Below are positions 34,955 through 44,748 of a stretch of 64,000 nt of DNA, in pieces. The stretch lies in the NCBI RefSeq assembly GCF_013403245.1, contig NZ_JACBNQ010000015.1, forward strand, positions 23,858-87,857, read 5' to 3'. Under the pieces are notes generated by a model that was not told the DNA's origin, did no database searches, and saw only the letters and a list, made by a program, of their open reading frames with translations. Position 1 is the stretch's first letter. Every line of letters begins with the position of its first letter. The translations under genes were made by a program, and so were the position numbers. The stretch is from Sedimentibacter hydroxybenzoicus DSM 7310 (GTDB lineage: Bacteria > Bacillota > Clostridia > Tissierellales > Sedimentibacteraceae).

Positions 34955-36622
34955 CTATTTTTGAACCTCTAATACTGCTCCCCTGTTTCCGGAAGTAACC
35001 AAAGCTGCATATCTTGATAGATAGCCTGTCGTAATTCTCGGCTCTCTTGGCTTCCACTCCGCTCTTCTTCTTTCTAATTCTTCATCTGTAGCTACAAATT
35101 CTATTTTATTATTTTTTATATCAATTTTTATAATATCTCCTTCTTCAACTAAGGCTATATTTCCTCCTACCGCAGCTTCCGGAGAAACATGACCTATGGC
35201 TGCACCTCTCGTTGCTCCCGAGAAACGTCCGTCAGTTATAAGTGCGACACTGCTTCCTAATCCTCTTCCCACAATTGCCGATGTAGGACTCAGCATTTCT
35301 CTCATACCCGGTCCGCCCTTAGGGCCTTCATAACGTATGACAACAACATCTCCTGCCACAATCTTCCCTGAGTTGATTGCTTCAATTGCATCTTCTTCAC
35401 AATCAAACACTTTTGCAGGTCCTTCATGAACCATCATTTCAGGTGCAACAGCCGATCTTTTTACAACGCAGGAATCAGGAGCTAAGTTACCTTTCAATAC
35501 GGCAATTCCGCCTATTTCGCTATAAGGGTTTTCAATTGGTCTGATAACGTCATGATTTTTATTAACACAGCCTTCAATATTTTCTGCTACTGTTTTTCCT
35601 GTGCAAGTTATTAAATCAGTTTTTAACAGACCTTTTTTATTTAATTCATTCATAACCGCATAAACACCGCCGGCCTCATTTAAATCTTCAATATAAGTAT
35701 GTCCTGCCGGTGCCAAATGACAAAGGTTCGGTGTTTTAGCACTGATTTCGTTAGCTATATCAAGATTTAATTCTACTTTAGCTTCGTGAGCTATGGCCGG
35801 TAAATGAAGCATGCTGTTTGTGCTGCAGCCTAATGCCATGTCCACTGCAAGCGCGTTGAGAAATGCATCCTCAGTCATTATGTCTCTGGGTTTTATATCA
35901 TTTTTTATTAATTCCATGATCTGCATACCTGCGTGTTTTGCAAGTCGTATTCTTTCTGAATAAACAGCTGGGATTGTACCGTTTCCTTTTAACCCCATCC
36001 CTAAAACTTCAGTCAGACAATTCATACTGTTTGCTGTATACATGCCTGAACATGAACCACATGTCGGACATGCTTTATTTTCATATTCTTCTACTTCTTC
36101 CAATGTCATTTTTCCTGCATTATAAGCTCCGACTGCTTCAAACATGCTTGAAAGGCTTGTTTTCTGACCTTTAACTCTTCCGGCAAGCATTGGTCCGCCG
36201 CTTACGAATATAGCCGGAATATTAATTCTTGCAGCTGCCATTAATAAGCCCGGTACATTTTTATCACAGTTAGGAACCATTACAAGACCGTCAAAAGCAT
36301 GAGCCATTGACATTGCTTCTGTAGAATCTGTTATTAACTCTCTCGTAGCAAGTGAATATTTCATCCCTACATGCCCCATTGCAATACCGTCGCATACTGC
36401 TATGGCAGGAAATACTACCGGTGTCCCTCCGGCCATAGCAACTCCCATTTTTACCGCTTCAACAATTTTATCAAGATTCATATGACCGGGAACTATTTCA
36501 TTGTATGAACTGACAATACCTATTAAAGGTCTGTCCAGCTCCTCCTTAGTAAGTCCTAATGCATTAAATAATGAACGATGCGGTGCTTTTTGAACACCTT
36601 TTGTTACTGAATTACTTCTCAT
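34955..36622 (-). CDS. ilvD: Dihydroxy-acid dehydratase
   Basis: 555 residues, normal length. It dehydrates 2,3-dihydroxy-isovalerate or -methylvalerate to 2-keto acids in valine, isoleucine and pantothenate synthesis. The Fe-S cluster cysteines are in PNCDKNVPG (~121) and [14 protein letters not shown] (~190), with the conserved [20 protein letters not shown] (~255). ATG 36622 lies behind TAGGAGG. No other ilv gene is nearby; it is grouped with a BASS transporter and, divergently, a GntR regulator with a palindromic operator. The isolated setting could also mean use in sugar-acid dehydration, because the IlvD/Edd family includes such enzymes. Confidence 0.9.
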   Translation of the reverse strand: MRSNSVTKGVQKAPHRSLFNALGLTKEELDRPLIGIVSSYNEIVPGHMNLDKIVEAVKMGVAMAGGTPVVFPAIAVCDGIAMGHVGMKYSLATRELITDSTEAMSMAHAFDGLVMVPNCDKNVPGLLMAAARINIPAIFVSGGPMLAGRVKGQKTSLSSMFEAVGAYNAGKMTLEEVEEYENKACPTCGSCSGMYTANSMNCLTEVLGMGLKGNGTIPAVYSERIRLAKHAGMQIMELIKNDIKPRDIMTEDAFLNALAVDMALGCSTNSMLHLPAIAHEAKVELNLDIANEISAKTPNLCHLAPAGHTYIEDLNEAGGVYAVMNELNKKGLLKTDLITCTGKTVAENIEGCVNKNHDVIRPIENPYSEIGGIAVLKGNLAPDSCVVKRSAVAPEMMVHEGPAKVFDCEEDAIEAINSGKIVAGDVVVIRYEGPKGGPGMREMLSPTSAIVGRGLGSSVALITDGRFSGATRGAAIGHVSPEAAVGGNIALVEEGDIIKIDIKNNKIEFVATDEELERRRAEWKPREPRITTGYLSRYAALVTSGNRGAVLEVQK

Positions 36623-36798
36623 TTTTGTTTTCCTCCTACTTTTAAGGTAGTTTCAATAAGCTACCCTTATTTTCTTTTAATATATATTCGGCAAAACTTG
36701 TATGATGTCTTTTTTCAAAAAAACTCTTAATTTCTATATTTTCATTATAATCTATATGAAAATCGCTGTCAATACGATAAAAAATAATTTTTTATCAA

Positions 36799-36843
36799 AA
36801 AGAGGTAGTACCTCTTTATCAAAAAGACATATTACCTCTCCTT
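36799..36843. promoter_or_regulatory. GntR operator between ilvD and its regulator
   Basis: Perfect palindrome AAAGAGGTA-G-TACCTCTTT at 36799-36817, followed by a degenerate second copy (AAAGACATATTACCTCTCC) about 23 bases on. It lies in the divergent promoter region. Confidence 0.7.
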
Positions 36844-36905
36844 TACTTTACAGCAAAAATATACTACAATAAAAATATAAAATTTTTTAAATATCGGAGA
36901 TGATT

Positions 36906-37595
36906 ATGATAAATAATTTCGTTCCTGTCTCAAGTATAATTGCGAATAGAATAAGTGATATGATTTTTATTGAAAAAAAATACATGCCTGGTGATAAATT
37001 GCCCAGCGAAAAAATACTGTCCGATGAACTTGGCGTCAGCCGGACATCATTAAGAGAAGCAATTAAAATGCTTGTTGCAAATGGAGTACTGACGATTGAG
37101 AGAGGGCGAGGCACTTTTGTCACAGCTAATCCGAATTCTCAGAATGATCCTTTTGGAATATCTTACTTAGAAGATAAAAAAAAGTTAGTACTGAACTGGT
37201 TTGAAATGCGTCTGATGTTTGAACCCGCTGTAGTGAAACTGGCAATTGAAAGAGCAACCGAAAGCGATATTGAAGAAATCATAAAATATGAGCAGGAAGC
37301 ATTTACAGAAGCTACAAATAACAGACCTTTTCAAGCAGCTGACCAGAAATTTCACGCAGCTATAGCAAAAGCAACACATAATAATGTTATCGAATCAATG
37401 CTGCCGACACTTGGAGCCGCTATAAAAGATGCTATAGATACCGCCTTTTATACCGGTAATTATAAGTTAGCTGTCGAAAACGCAATAATATATCACCGTA
37501 TGATAGCTGATTTTATTAAAAACAGAGATGCCGACGGTGCTGCTTTAGCAATGTACTATCATATTAAAAGAGGGATAACTGATTTAAATTTATGA
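36906..37595 (+). CDS. GntR/FadR-family transcriptional regulator
   Basis: 229 residues: winged HTH at ~5-70 (GDKLPSEKILSDELGVSRTS, then LREAIKMLVANGVL and GRGTFV) and a C-terminal FCD ligand domain with metal-binding-type histidines (FHAAIAKATHN, YHRMIADF). ATG 36906 lies 7 bases after CGGAG; ATG 36900 is too close to it. Divergent from ilvD with a palindromic site between them, so it probably controls itself and the dehydratase-transporter operon in response to an organic acid. The effector is unknown. Confidence 0.86.
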   Translation: MINNFVPVSSIIANRISDMIFIEKKYMPGDKLPSEKILSDELGVSRTSLREAIKMLVANGVLTIERGRGTFVTANPNSQNDPFGISYLEDKKKLVLNWFEMRLMFEPAVVKLAIERATESDIEEIIKYEQEAFTEATNNRPFQAADQKFHAAIAKATHNNVIESMLPTLGAAIKDAIDTAFYTGNYKLAVENAIIYHRMIADFIKNRDADGAALAMYYHIKRGITDLNL

Positions 37596-37763
37596 TACAC
37601 CATCCTTCGCCGCAGGGTACACACCTTTAAGGATGAAGCTCGTTGTGCTACTGTTTCACTTTATGCTGCTGATGTTAAAATACTACTAAATACGCCAAAA
37701 TCCAGAAAAGACAAAATACCACTTTAGTAAGTTAGCTTTTGTCTCTCTTAAATCCTATATAAG

Positions 37764-37855
37764 AATAAACCATTATTTATGTTTATACAGATTGACGACA
37801 AAGTCATCAAGATGATAGGCTTCGGCAGCCTTAATAAACTATTATTTATGTTTAT
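37764..37855. repeat. Direct repeat duplicating the 3' end of the AP2 gene
   Basis: AATAAAC(C/T)ATTATTTATG followed by TTTAT occurs at 37764-37786 and 37833-37855 (22 of 23 bases identical, period 69). The second copy contains the stop codon of the minus-strand gene. A short hairpin (AGGCT/AGCCT) lies between. Confidence 0.55.
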
Positions 37856-38672
37856 CTTTTTCTCTGTCATACAAATAAAAATTGTTTTCCAAGAATGGTC
37901 TTACCAGTCGTTCTTCTGCTTCCCATCTAGCTTTTGCAGCATCCGTTATATTATCATATTTCCCAAGATAATAATCTACACCTTTAAATGTAAGCTTAGC
38001 AATCCATGAATTACTTCTGCTATGATATGAAACACCTTTTATCCCACTTCGATTATTAACAGGAACTTTTGTGGATGCTATAATTTCAAGACATGTACCA
38101 TCAATCAAGGTTCTATAATCAATTTTCTGCAGGCATCCGCAGCTTTGGGTATGTCCATTTTTTAGGTTTGAAATGCTGACACTGCATAAATTGCCACAAT
38201 CACATCTACATATCCATTTTTGTGGTAGATTCTCCACTGAAGTATCTGGATACAGGGATGTAAGTTTCCCAAATCTTTGGTTTGAGATATCTTTCTTCTC
38301 CAAATTATAACATCCGCAACTTTTGGTAAACCCTCTTGTGAGATTTGGCCCTGAAACTAAAATCGTATTACCACAATCACAACTGCATTCCCAAACAATA
38401 CTTCCGCTGCTTCTATGCTCTGTAGGTCTGTTGGCTATTAATCTTCCAAAACGCCGCCCGCTTATATCCCTATATTTTCGCCTGTTTTTCTCTTCAAGAC
38501 AACCGCAACTTTTTGTTCTTCCTGATACTATATTGCTTTTATAAGCAGTCTTTATAGTACCACACTCACATATACATTCATAAACCAGGTAACCTTTTTC
38601 ATTTCTATATTCTCTTAAAACAGTAAGAAGTCCGAATTTATGACCAATTATATTCTTACTAGTTCCTTTCAT
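37842..38672 (-). CDS. Zinc-ribbon-repeat protein with C-terminal AP2 domain
   Basis: 276 residues. Three tandem modules each carry a CxC/CxCG pair and a terminal SCGC: YECICECG...SCGCL (~28-58), WECSCDCG...SCGCY (~92-123) and WICRCDCG...SCGCL (~152-182), each preceded by a (R/K)FG(R/L)L motif. The C-terminus (~205-260) is an AP2-type DNA-binding domain (GIKGVSYHSRSNSWIAKLTF, then YYLGKYDNITDAAKARWEAE). No HNH or GIY-YIG nuclease core is visible, although such domains usually accompany homing endonucleases of phages. It may be a DNA-binding remnant of, or a repressor derived from, such an enzyme. ATG 38672 lies behind AAAGGGTG. Confidence 0.75.
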   Translation of the reverse strand: MKGTSKNIIGHKFGLLTVLREYRNEKGYLVYECICECGTIKTAYKSNIVSGRTKSCGCLEEKNRRKYRDISGRRFGRLIANRPTEHRSSGSIVWECSCDCGNTILVSGPNLTRGFTKSCGCYNLEKKDISNQRFGKLTSLYPDTSVENLPQKWICRCDCGNLCSVSISNLKNGHTQSCGCLQKIDYRTLIDGTCLEIIASTKVPVNNRSGIKGVSYHSRSNSWIAKLTFKGVDYYLGKYDNITDAAKARWEAEERLVRPFLENNFYLYDREKDKHK

Positions 38673-39010
38673 ATATGAATCACCCTTTTTATTTCACTTT
38701 ATATTGACATGCTTTCAGATTGACTTACGGCAAATGATACAACTTAAATAAAGTATAATAGAAAAATTGTTTTATTTTAAATCCATGTATTGAGTTATTG
38801 TTTTCATGTATCGAATTTCCCTCCGTATAGCCTTATCCTGTTACCGGAAAAGAAATAAGTATATTATAACTAGTTAAAGGTACAATATACTTAATCAATT
38901 GATCCTTGACAGATTAGCAATAACCATATTTCTACATTATATTACTTTGTATCCTTAACCAATTATTAATTAAAGATATGAGAATATTAAAAACCATTTA
39001 CACTACCGAT
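38673..39010. other. Intergenic stretch with one inverted repeat
   Basis: No gene seen. AAGTATATT (38857-38865) and AATATACTT (38884-38892) could form a weak terminator for the SLH gene on the minus strand (tail ATTTCTTTT). Confidence 0.4.
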
Positions 39011-41164
39011 TCATTCCCAGATTTCCCATCCATCTTTATCTCGTGTATAGAGATGTTCAACCGAAGCTTCTATTATATCTCCAAATGCCCAATGTTCGAT
39101 AGTTAGATCACTATATAGCGTATGCAGATTCTTTGGTATGTCTTCTGATTTTATACCTCTTCCAAGCATGTTATTTACGATTTTTACAACTTCAGATCGA
39201 GTAATGTTTTGCTCAGGTCTGAATGTATTGTCCGGATAACCACTTATCCAACCTTTATCACTGGCTGACATTATATATTTATATGCCCAATGACTATTTG
39301 CCAAATCAATAAAACTCTTATTATTATCACTGCTCAAATTATCAAATCTTGATGCAATGGCAGCAAACTCTGCTCTAGTTATATATTGATCTGGTTTATA
39401 GGTTTCGTCCGGGTATCCCAAGATAATATTATTTGCACTTAAACAATGAATTGCATCTGCATACCAGGAGCTTGATTTTACATCAGAAAAACTTGAATAA
39501 TATCCGGTTTTATCTACATCAATTAATAAATTGTAAAAGATTTGTGCCGATTCCGCTCTGGTAATTGGATTTTCCGGTCTGAAATCTCCCTCCGGATAGC
39601 CTTGTACATAAGCAATGTGGTCATCTTTTAATAATCCTAAAGGAATCTCTCCTGTAATAACTATTTCTTTCTCATCTCCATTAGATGGACCCTCAGTTTC
39701 TTTTCCCGGTTTTTTCTCTGGTTTTTTCTCTGGTTTCTCCTCTTGTTTTTCCTCTGTAATTTTAGGTCCATTTGGGTCTATTGCAGTTTTACCATCATCG
39801 GTTATTACTCTATTCTCTATGACTGTTCCTATCTTACCACTATTATTTACTCTTACAGTAATGGTCACCGTTTTGCTTTCACCTATATTTACATCTCCAA
39901 AGTCTATGGTTAACTCTCTGCCATTTGCTGAAACCACTACTCCATCTTCGCTTTTGTAACCAATATAGTCCAATTCATCATTTAATACATCCCGCGCTAT
40001 AACATCTTCCCATATACTTTCGGCGTGTTCGGAATAAACCACCGTAATTGTATAAGTGAAGCTTTTGCCAATGGTTATTTTATCTGTACTTGAATTTTTA
40101 GTTATTTTACCTAAATCCCAATCAGCCCATAATGTCGTGTTTTCTTCAACAACATCGTCTTCAAAATTCCAGTATACAGGACCCTCATCGTCTAAATATG
40201 CATACCATCCTTTAAAAAAATAACCATCCCTTTGCGGATCTTCCGGGATATCTGTTACTTTATCTCCCTTGTGGACTGTTGTTTTGTAGAAATCCTTATA
40301 CTGAGCCTCTCCATCATCCGGGTCAAATACTACTATACAACCTTCTTCCCAATCAGCCCATAGTGTCGTGTTTTCTTCAACAACATCGTCTTCAAAATTC
40401 CAGTATACAGGACCCTCATCGTCTAAATATGCATACCATCCTTTAAAAAAATAACCATCCCTTTGCGGATCTTCCGGGATATCTGTTACTTTATCTCCCT
40501 TGTGGACTGTTGTTTTGTAGAAATCCTTATACTGAGCCTCTCCATCATCCGGGTCAAATACTACTATACAACCTTCTTCCCAATCTGCCCATAGTGTTGT
40601 ATTTTCTGTAACTTTATGTCTGTCAAAATCCCAATACACCGGGTCACCATTTTTATCTAAAAACGCATACCATCCCTTAAAGAAATATCCATCACGTTTC
40701 GGAGCGTCCGGAATATCTGTCACCTTATCATTCTTTTGTACTGTCGTTTTATAAAAATCCTTATATCCGGTTCTTCCATCATCCGGGTCGTATGCTACTA
40801 TATAGCCTTCATCCCATTCAGCCCATAATGTTGTATTTTCTTCAACGGTATCACTTTCAAAATCCCAATATACTCCAAATCCCGATGCGTCTGTATATGC
40901 GTACCATCCGGCAAAAAAATAACCGTCACGTTTTGGGTCCTCCGGAATATCGGTTATCTTATCTCCCTTGTGAACAGTCGTTTTATAGAAATCCTTATAT
41001 CCAGTTCTCCCATCATCAGGATCAAACGCTACTATACATTCTACAGCATCCGGTTCTTCACCTGTTGGTTCTGCTGATGTCTCCATAGGAAACACCCCGC
41101 ATATTATCATTACAGCCATAAATAGGCATAATATCCTACGACTTTTATATGCTTCCTTTAACAT
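39011..41164 (-). CDS. S-layer-homology surface protein with four InlB-type repeats
   Basis: 717-residue exported protein. Signal peptide at 1-~32 (ILCLFMAVMIICGVFPMETS, ending SAE). Four ~77-residue Listeria-Bacteroides (Flg_new) repeats follow at ~44-350, each with FDPDDG...GYFF.GWYA...ENTTLWA(D/E)W. Next is a DUF11-like beta domain (~355-455), a charged EKKPEKK linker, and three SLH domains (~520-690; ITRAESAQIFYNLL, ITRAEFAAIASRF, ITRSEVVKIVNNML) that anchor it non-covalently to wall polymers. Start at ATG 41164 behind AAGGAGGAAC. Repeats 3 and 4 are almost identical at DNA level. Likely an adhesin or S-layer-associated protein. Confidence 0.88.
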   Translation of the reverse strand: MLKEAYKSRRILCLFMAVMIICGVFPMETSAEPTGEEPDAVECIVAFDPDDGRTGYKDFYKTTVHKGDKITDIPEDPKRDGYFFAGWYAYTDASGFGVYWDFESDTVEENTTLWAEWDEGYIVAYDPDDGRTGYKDFYKTTVQKNDKVTDIPDAPKRDGYFFKGWYAFLDKNGDPVYWDFDRHKVTENTTLWADWEEGCIVVFDPDDGEAQYKDFYKTTVHKGDKVTDIPEDPQRDGYFFKGWYAYLDDEGPVYWNFEDDVVEENTTLWADWEEGCIVVFDPDDGEAQYKDFYKTTVHKGDKVTDIPEDPQRDGYFFKGWYAYLDDEGPVYWNFEDDVVEENTTLWADWDLGKITKNSSTDKITIGKSFTYTITVVYSEHAESIWEDVIARDVLNDELDYIGYKSEDGVVVSANGRELTIDFGDVNIGESKTVTITVRVNNSGKIGTVIENRVITDDGKTAIDPNGPKITEEKQEEKPEKKPEKKPGKETEGPSNGDEKEIVITGEIPLGLLKDDHIAYVQGYPEGDFRPENPITRAESAQIFYNLLIDVDKTGYYSSFSDVKSSSWYADAIHCLSANNIILGYPDETYKPDQYITRAEFAAIASRFDNLSSDNNKSFIDLANSHWAYKYIMSASDKGWISGYPDNTFRPEQNITRSEVVKIVNNMLGRGIKSEDIPKNLHTLYSDLTIEHWAFGDIIEASVEHLYTRDKDGWEIWE
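40134..40582. repeat. Near-identical tandem 231-bp repeats inside the SLH gene
   Basis: The segment starting at 40134 recurs 231 bases later at 40365 with no difference seen over more than 210 bases. The other two repeats encode the same module but have diverged. Confidence 0.75.
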
Positions 41165-41556
41165 ATTGTTCCTCCTTTTCTCTTTGAAATATTATAATTC
41201 AGGCTTTTAAATTATAATACAAAACTTTATTAAATTTATATTCATGTTCTAAATAAGGACTTTTATGTATTGAATTTTTTTATTGTGAATAATCATAAAA
41301 ATATGCTTATTAAATTGATCCTTTATCAACCCAATAAGGCTAAAGCATATATTCCTAATCTGATTATTTCTCATCTATATTCTATAGAAAGTGCAGATCA
41401 ACAGCTTATAGATTGAAATGATATTAACGCATAAAAAGACCTTCCAAGTCATATAAAAGACATTGGAAGGCTATTAAATATACATACTTAATATCTGTCA
41501 ATACTTATTGTCCAATCAATATTTTTAATTTTCATTTTAATCAAATCCTAGTCATG
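41165..41556. other. Intergenic region between SLH and collagen-like genes
   Basis: No gene. It contains the upstream region of the SLH gene and, at 41440-41470, a hairpin (CCTTCCAA / TTGGAAGG) that on the minus strand is followed by TCTTTTTAT and should terminate the collagen-like gene. Confidence 0.55.
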
Positions 41557-42519
41557 CTAAACTGATGGAGCAAGAAGAAATGCGGTAAGGGTTGCGTTTT
41601 GGGATGGACCAAGTAGAATTGTTCCTCCGGTCCCGCTAGAAATCACTAAATCCAAGACATCGCCCTCAGTCAATGTCACTATGGCACCAGTTGCCAAGCT
41701 CTCAAACTGTTCAGTGGCAACATATCCTGGTGTCAATGCCGGTATTGGAACACCATTTACCTGCACAGCAATAATAATTCCCGTTTGTGCCCCGGTTGAC
41801 TGCAGTATCGTTGAAAAGTCAATCTTATAAATTCCCGAGACATCAATGGTGATACTGTTGGTTCCCGAGGTCATATTATTGAATTCCATTTGTTCCGGCA
41901 GATCGATAACTACTGGGGTTCCATCATCTGGAACAGTTATAATTTGCAATGCATCATTAAATAGTCCGCCAAAGGCTAAAGTCATAGTTCCAGCAGGGCC
42001 TTCCGGGCCTATCGGACCTTGCGGGCCTGTTGCTCCTGCCGGACCCTCCGGACCTATTGGACCTTGCGGGCCTGTTGCTCCTGCCGGACCCTCCGGGCCT
42101 GCCGGACCTTGTGGACCTGTTGCTCCTGCCGGACCCTCCGGACCTGCCGGACCTTGTGGACCTGTTGCCCCTGCCGGACCTTCCGGACCTGTTGGACCTA
42201 TCGGACCTTGTGGGCCTGTTGCTCCCGCCGGACCTTCCGGACCTGCCGGGCCTATCGGACCTTGTGGGCCTGTTGCTCCCGCCGGACCTTCCGGACCTGC
42301 CGGACCTTCCGGACCTGCCGGACCTGCCGGACCTATCGGACCTTGCGGACCTGTTGCTCCTGTTGCTCCTGTTGGGCCTACCGGACCCTGTGGACCTGGC
42401 GGACACGTAATACATATGGGGCACTGGTATGGATAATCACAACAGCATGGATATTTATTCCTCTGACACATATCATAAGAGCATTTCTGATTGTTTATAT
42501 TATTATAATTATAATCCAT
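41557..42519 (-). CDS. Collagen-like protein with BclA-type C-terminal domain
   Basis: 320 residues. A Cys/Tyr/Asn-rich N-terminal ~40 residues ([19 protein letters not shown]) is followed by ~45 uninterrupted Gly-x-y triplets ([16 protein letters not shown]), then a ~140-residue C1q/TNF-like jelly roll ([20 protein letters not shown]). This is the architecture of BclA-like exosporium filaments: N-terminal anchoring, triple helix, trimerising head. No signal peptide, as is usual for spore-surface proteins. Start at ATG 42519 behind AAAGGTG. The triplet DNA is repetitive enough to leave the other five frames open, which should not be read as genes. Confidence 0.88.
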   Translation of the reverse strand: MDYNYNNINNQKCSYDMCQRNKYPCCCDYPYQCPICITCPPGPQGPVGPTGATGATGPQGPIGPAGPAGPEGPAGPEGPAGATGPQGPIGPAGPEGPAGATGPQGPIGPTGPEGPAGATGPQGPAGPEGPAGATGPQGPAGPEGPAGATGPQGPIGPEGPAGATGPQGPIGPEGPAGTMTLAFGGLFNDALQIITVPDDGTPVVIDLPEQMEFNNMTSGTNSITIDVSGIYKIDFSTILQSTGAQTGIIIAVQVNGVPIPALTPGYVATEQFESLATGAIVTLTEGDVLDLVISSGTGGTILLGPSQNATLTAFLLAPSV

Positions 42520-42540
42520 AAATAATACACCTTTTCATAT

Positions 42541-42577
42541 AATATTAGATAGTTTTATACTTACACTATCTAATATT
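42541..42577. terminator. Inverted repeat between the histidine kinase and collagen-like genes
   Basis: AATATTAGATAGT and ACTATCTAATATT form a 13-bp AT-rich stem with an 11-base loop. It may end the two-component transcript or act as an operator. Confidence 0.5.
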
Positions 42578-42667
42578 AATATATTAAGGCTTATCCAGTT
42601 ATGTGACATGCTGCATCAATTAATTTTCTTAAAATTTCATCTATTCCACTATTCCATTCGATTAGTC

Positions 42668-43984
42668 TCATTCATATACTTTAGGTATATGAACTCTTAT
42701 TTGAAATATTTTCTTCTTTGAATCGATATCATATGTTACAAAACCACCAATACCTTCTACTATATCCTTCACAATACCTAATCCAAAGCCATGAATATTT
42801 TTATTTGTCTTTGTAGTTATTAATTTTCCGTTTTTTAGAATCACATCACCATTATATGAATTCCTTATTTGGAGCATTGCCCACTGCGCATCACTTACAC
42901 AAAGAATATCAATAAATCTTTCTGAAACAGGAGTTCTCAGACAAGCCTCAACAGCGTTATTGGTAATGTTTGATATAACCCGAACCGCGTCGATTAGTGT
43001 AAGTTCTGTATTCTTCGGAGAAAATGCTTTAGAAGTAAAATGTATTTTTTCTTCTTCACAGATATTAGCCAAGTCCTGCAATATTGCATCTAAAACTACG
43101 CTATCTGAATACTTCTTATGAACTTGAACCTTTTTATTCATATCATCATGGATATTATCAATTAAATTGATTGCCTTATCAATTTCTCCCGCTCTCAATA
43201 TTGATTTTAATGTTGTCATCAATGATTTATAATCATGCTTGAATTTAAGAAAGCTATCGGTATATCTTTGATAGGATTTATAATGCAGTAATTGTCTGTT
43301 AAATTGTTCTTCCAGCATCTGCGCCTTTAATCGGTATTCTATAATCTCCGTACTTCTGATAGATTGATATGTAGAATATATAAGCATGCCTATGGTCAAT
43401 ATACTTGCTGTTAAAGCTATTTCCGTATACCAAACAGCATCGAGAGATAACACTCGTCCGAAGTTTATAATTGTCAGATTAATTGTAGCTATAACTTCAT
43501 AAACTATCACAAATTTAAGTTGAGAAGAATTACTTAGGAAAGTTTTAAGTTTATTATCCGGAATGATAGTAATACGTAAAATATAAAAAAATAATAATGA
43601 TACAGGCAATGCAAATATAGTAATAGTATAATATAAATTGGCATCGTTTAAAAAAATATGAGTAGCAAAGCAAAATGAAAAAATTGATATTAATATCCCT
43701 CGTGCACAATAAGCACTTATAACACATATTGCTCCGCCATATAATGCCTGAAGCCAATTCATTCCGGTAGTTAAACGAAGCGAGACTGTCATTATAGCTA
43801 TAATCGCTATCATAGCAGCCCAAAGCATATTAACTTTATATAAAGACAGATAGGTAAATACAACTATAAGCATAGATATTAATATTTGAATATGCTTTGC
43901 TTTCTTTGGAGGAAAGATTTTTTGAAAATAAAAAATAAAAGAATAGTAATATAAAATTATTACTAACATAGTAAGTTCTATCAT
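42668..43984 (-). CDS. GHKL-family sensor histidine kinase (AgrC-like)
   Basis: 438 residues. Six or seven membrane helices fill ~1-215, followed by a dimerisation helix with the phosphoacceptor histidine in KFKHDYKSL (~255), and a GHKL ATPase domain with N-box ISNITNNAVEACL (~345) and GFGLGIVKDIVE (~400). This is the LytTR-partner architecture of AgrC/VirS/ComD kinases, which sense peptides or membrane signals. It starts at ATG 43984, overlapping the response-regulator gene by 4 bases. No pheromone precursor gene (AgrD/AgrB-like) is visible nearby. It probably controls the adhesin gene upstream. Confidence 0.86.
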   Translation of the reverse strand: MIELTMLVIILYYYSFIFYFQKIFPPKKAKHIQILISMLIVVFTYLSLYKVNMLWAAMIAIIAIMTVSLRLTTGMNWLQALYGGAICVISAYCARGILISIFSFCFATHIFLNDANLYYTITIFALPVSLLFFYILRITIIPDNKLKTFLSNSSQLKFVIVYEVIATINLTIINFGRVLSLDAVWYTEIALTASILTIGMLIYSTYQSIRSTEIIEYRLKAQMLEEQFNRQLLHYKSYQRYTDSFLKFKHDYKSLMTTLKSILRAGEIDKAINLIDNIHDDMNKKVQVHKKYSDSVVLDAILQDLANICEEEKIHFTSKAFSPKNTELTLIDAVRVISNITNNAVEACLRTPVSERFIDILCVSDAQWAMLQIRNSYNGDVILKNGKLITTKTNKNIHGFGLGIVKDIVEGIGGFVTYDIDSKKKIFQIRVHIPKVYE

Positions 43985-44748
43985 AAGCTACCATCCCCAT
44001 TATTCAGCTTCGTAGCATTAAAAATATGAAAGCGAGATATATAATCTGAAAGTGAACTTTTAAGGCTTTCCATGTAAGTGACTCCTACGGGAATTACTGC
44101 TCCGATTTTAAGTTTTATACTTTGATTTTGGAGAATTTCAATATAGGATAAGTTTACCAAATAGGAGCGATGTACCCTGACAAAATTTTTTCTTGAAAGT
44201 TCGTTTTCCAATCGCTCTATACTATAATAGAATTTTGCTGATTCTCCATTGCCATAATACACTGTAACAACTCTTTTCCATATTTCAAAATATGATATAT
44301 CGCGAACAGGAATCACAGTTGTCTTTCCTTCAAATTTAAAAGCAAATAATTCTTCCTTGTTCTCTGAAACCCTCTCAACTGCCTTTAAAAATACATTCTC
44401 AAATTTTTCCTTGCTTGTATCTTCTTTTATTAGATAATGTGCCGCATTTACCTCAAAAGCCTCGTAAACATAATCTTCATAACTGGTCAAAAATATTATT
44501 TGTGCTTTACAACCATTGTCCCTTAACTTTCTTGCTGTTTCCATACCGTCTGTTTTATCCATCAAAATATCTAAATATATAATATCTATTTGCTCCTGTA
44601 TATAACCATAATGAAAGAGCAAAGACTCCCCGCTGTTAAAGCAGGAAATCTCAATTTGTATCTTATATTTTTCAGCAAGCTCAGAAATTAATTCAGCATA
44701 TTTCGTAATTGTATCATTATTGTCATCACATAAAGCTATTTTTAACAT
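43981..44748 (-). CDS. LytTR-type response regulator (AgrA/VirR-like)
   Basis: 255 residues: receiver domain (acidic pocket LCDDNN at ~6-11, phosphoacceptor Asp in IIYLDILMDKTDG at ~59, Lys in KEDTSKEKF region) and a C-terminal LytTR DNA-binding domain (~140-245; ISYFEIWKRVVTVYYGNGES, then FVRVHRSYLVNLSYIE). LytTR proteins bind pairs of ~9-bp direct repeats about 21 bp apart; such a pair, GTTCCCAATT, lies in the adjacent intergenic region. ATG 44748 lies downstream of AGGAGG. First gene of a two-gene operon with the histidine kinase, divergent from the large adhesin. Confidence 0.88.
   Translation of the reverse strand: MLKIALCDDNNDTITKYAELISELAEKYKIQIEISCFNSGESLLFHYGYIQEQIDIIYLDILMDKTDGMETARKLRDNGCKAQIIFLTSYEDYVYEAFEVNAAHYLIKEDTSKEKFENVFLKAVERVSENKEELFAFKFEGKTTVIPVRDISYFEIWKRVVTVYYGNGESAKFYYSIERLENELSRKNFVRVHRSYLVNLSYIEILQNQSIKLKIGAVIPVGVTYMESLKSSLSDYISRFHIFNATKLNNGDGSL

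Noticed and set aside
37600..37715. Plus-strand frame KDEARCATVSLYAADVKILL after the GntR gene
   Set aside because: No start, ribosome-binding site or known family; a 40-codon open frame is not unusual by chance.
40134..40582. Tandem repeats as a possible CRISPR array
   Set aside because: The period is 231 bp, coding and in frame; there are no short direct repeats with unique spacers.
41846..42525. Long open frames in all other frames over the collagen-like gene
   Set aside because: They come from the 9-base Gly-x-y periodicity; their translations are low-complexity (GPSGPAG, TLRTC, DLPDL) and only the minus-strand frame has start, ribosome-binding site and folded ends.
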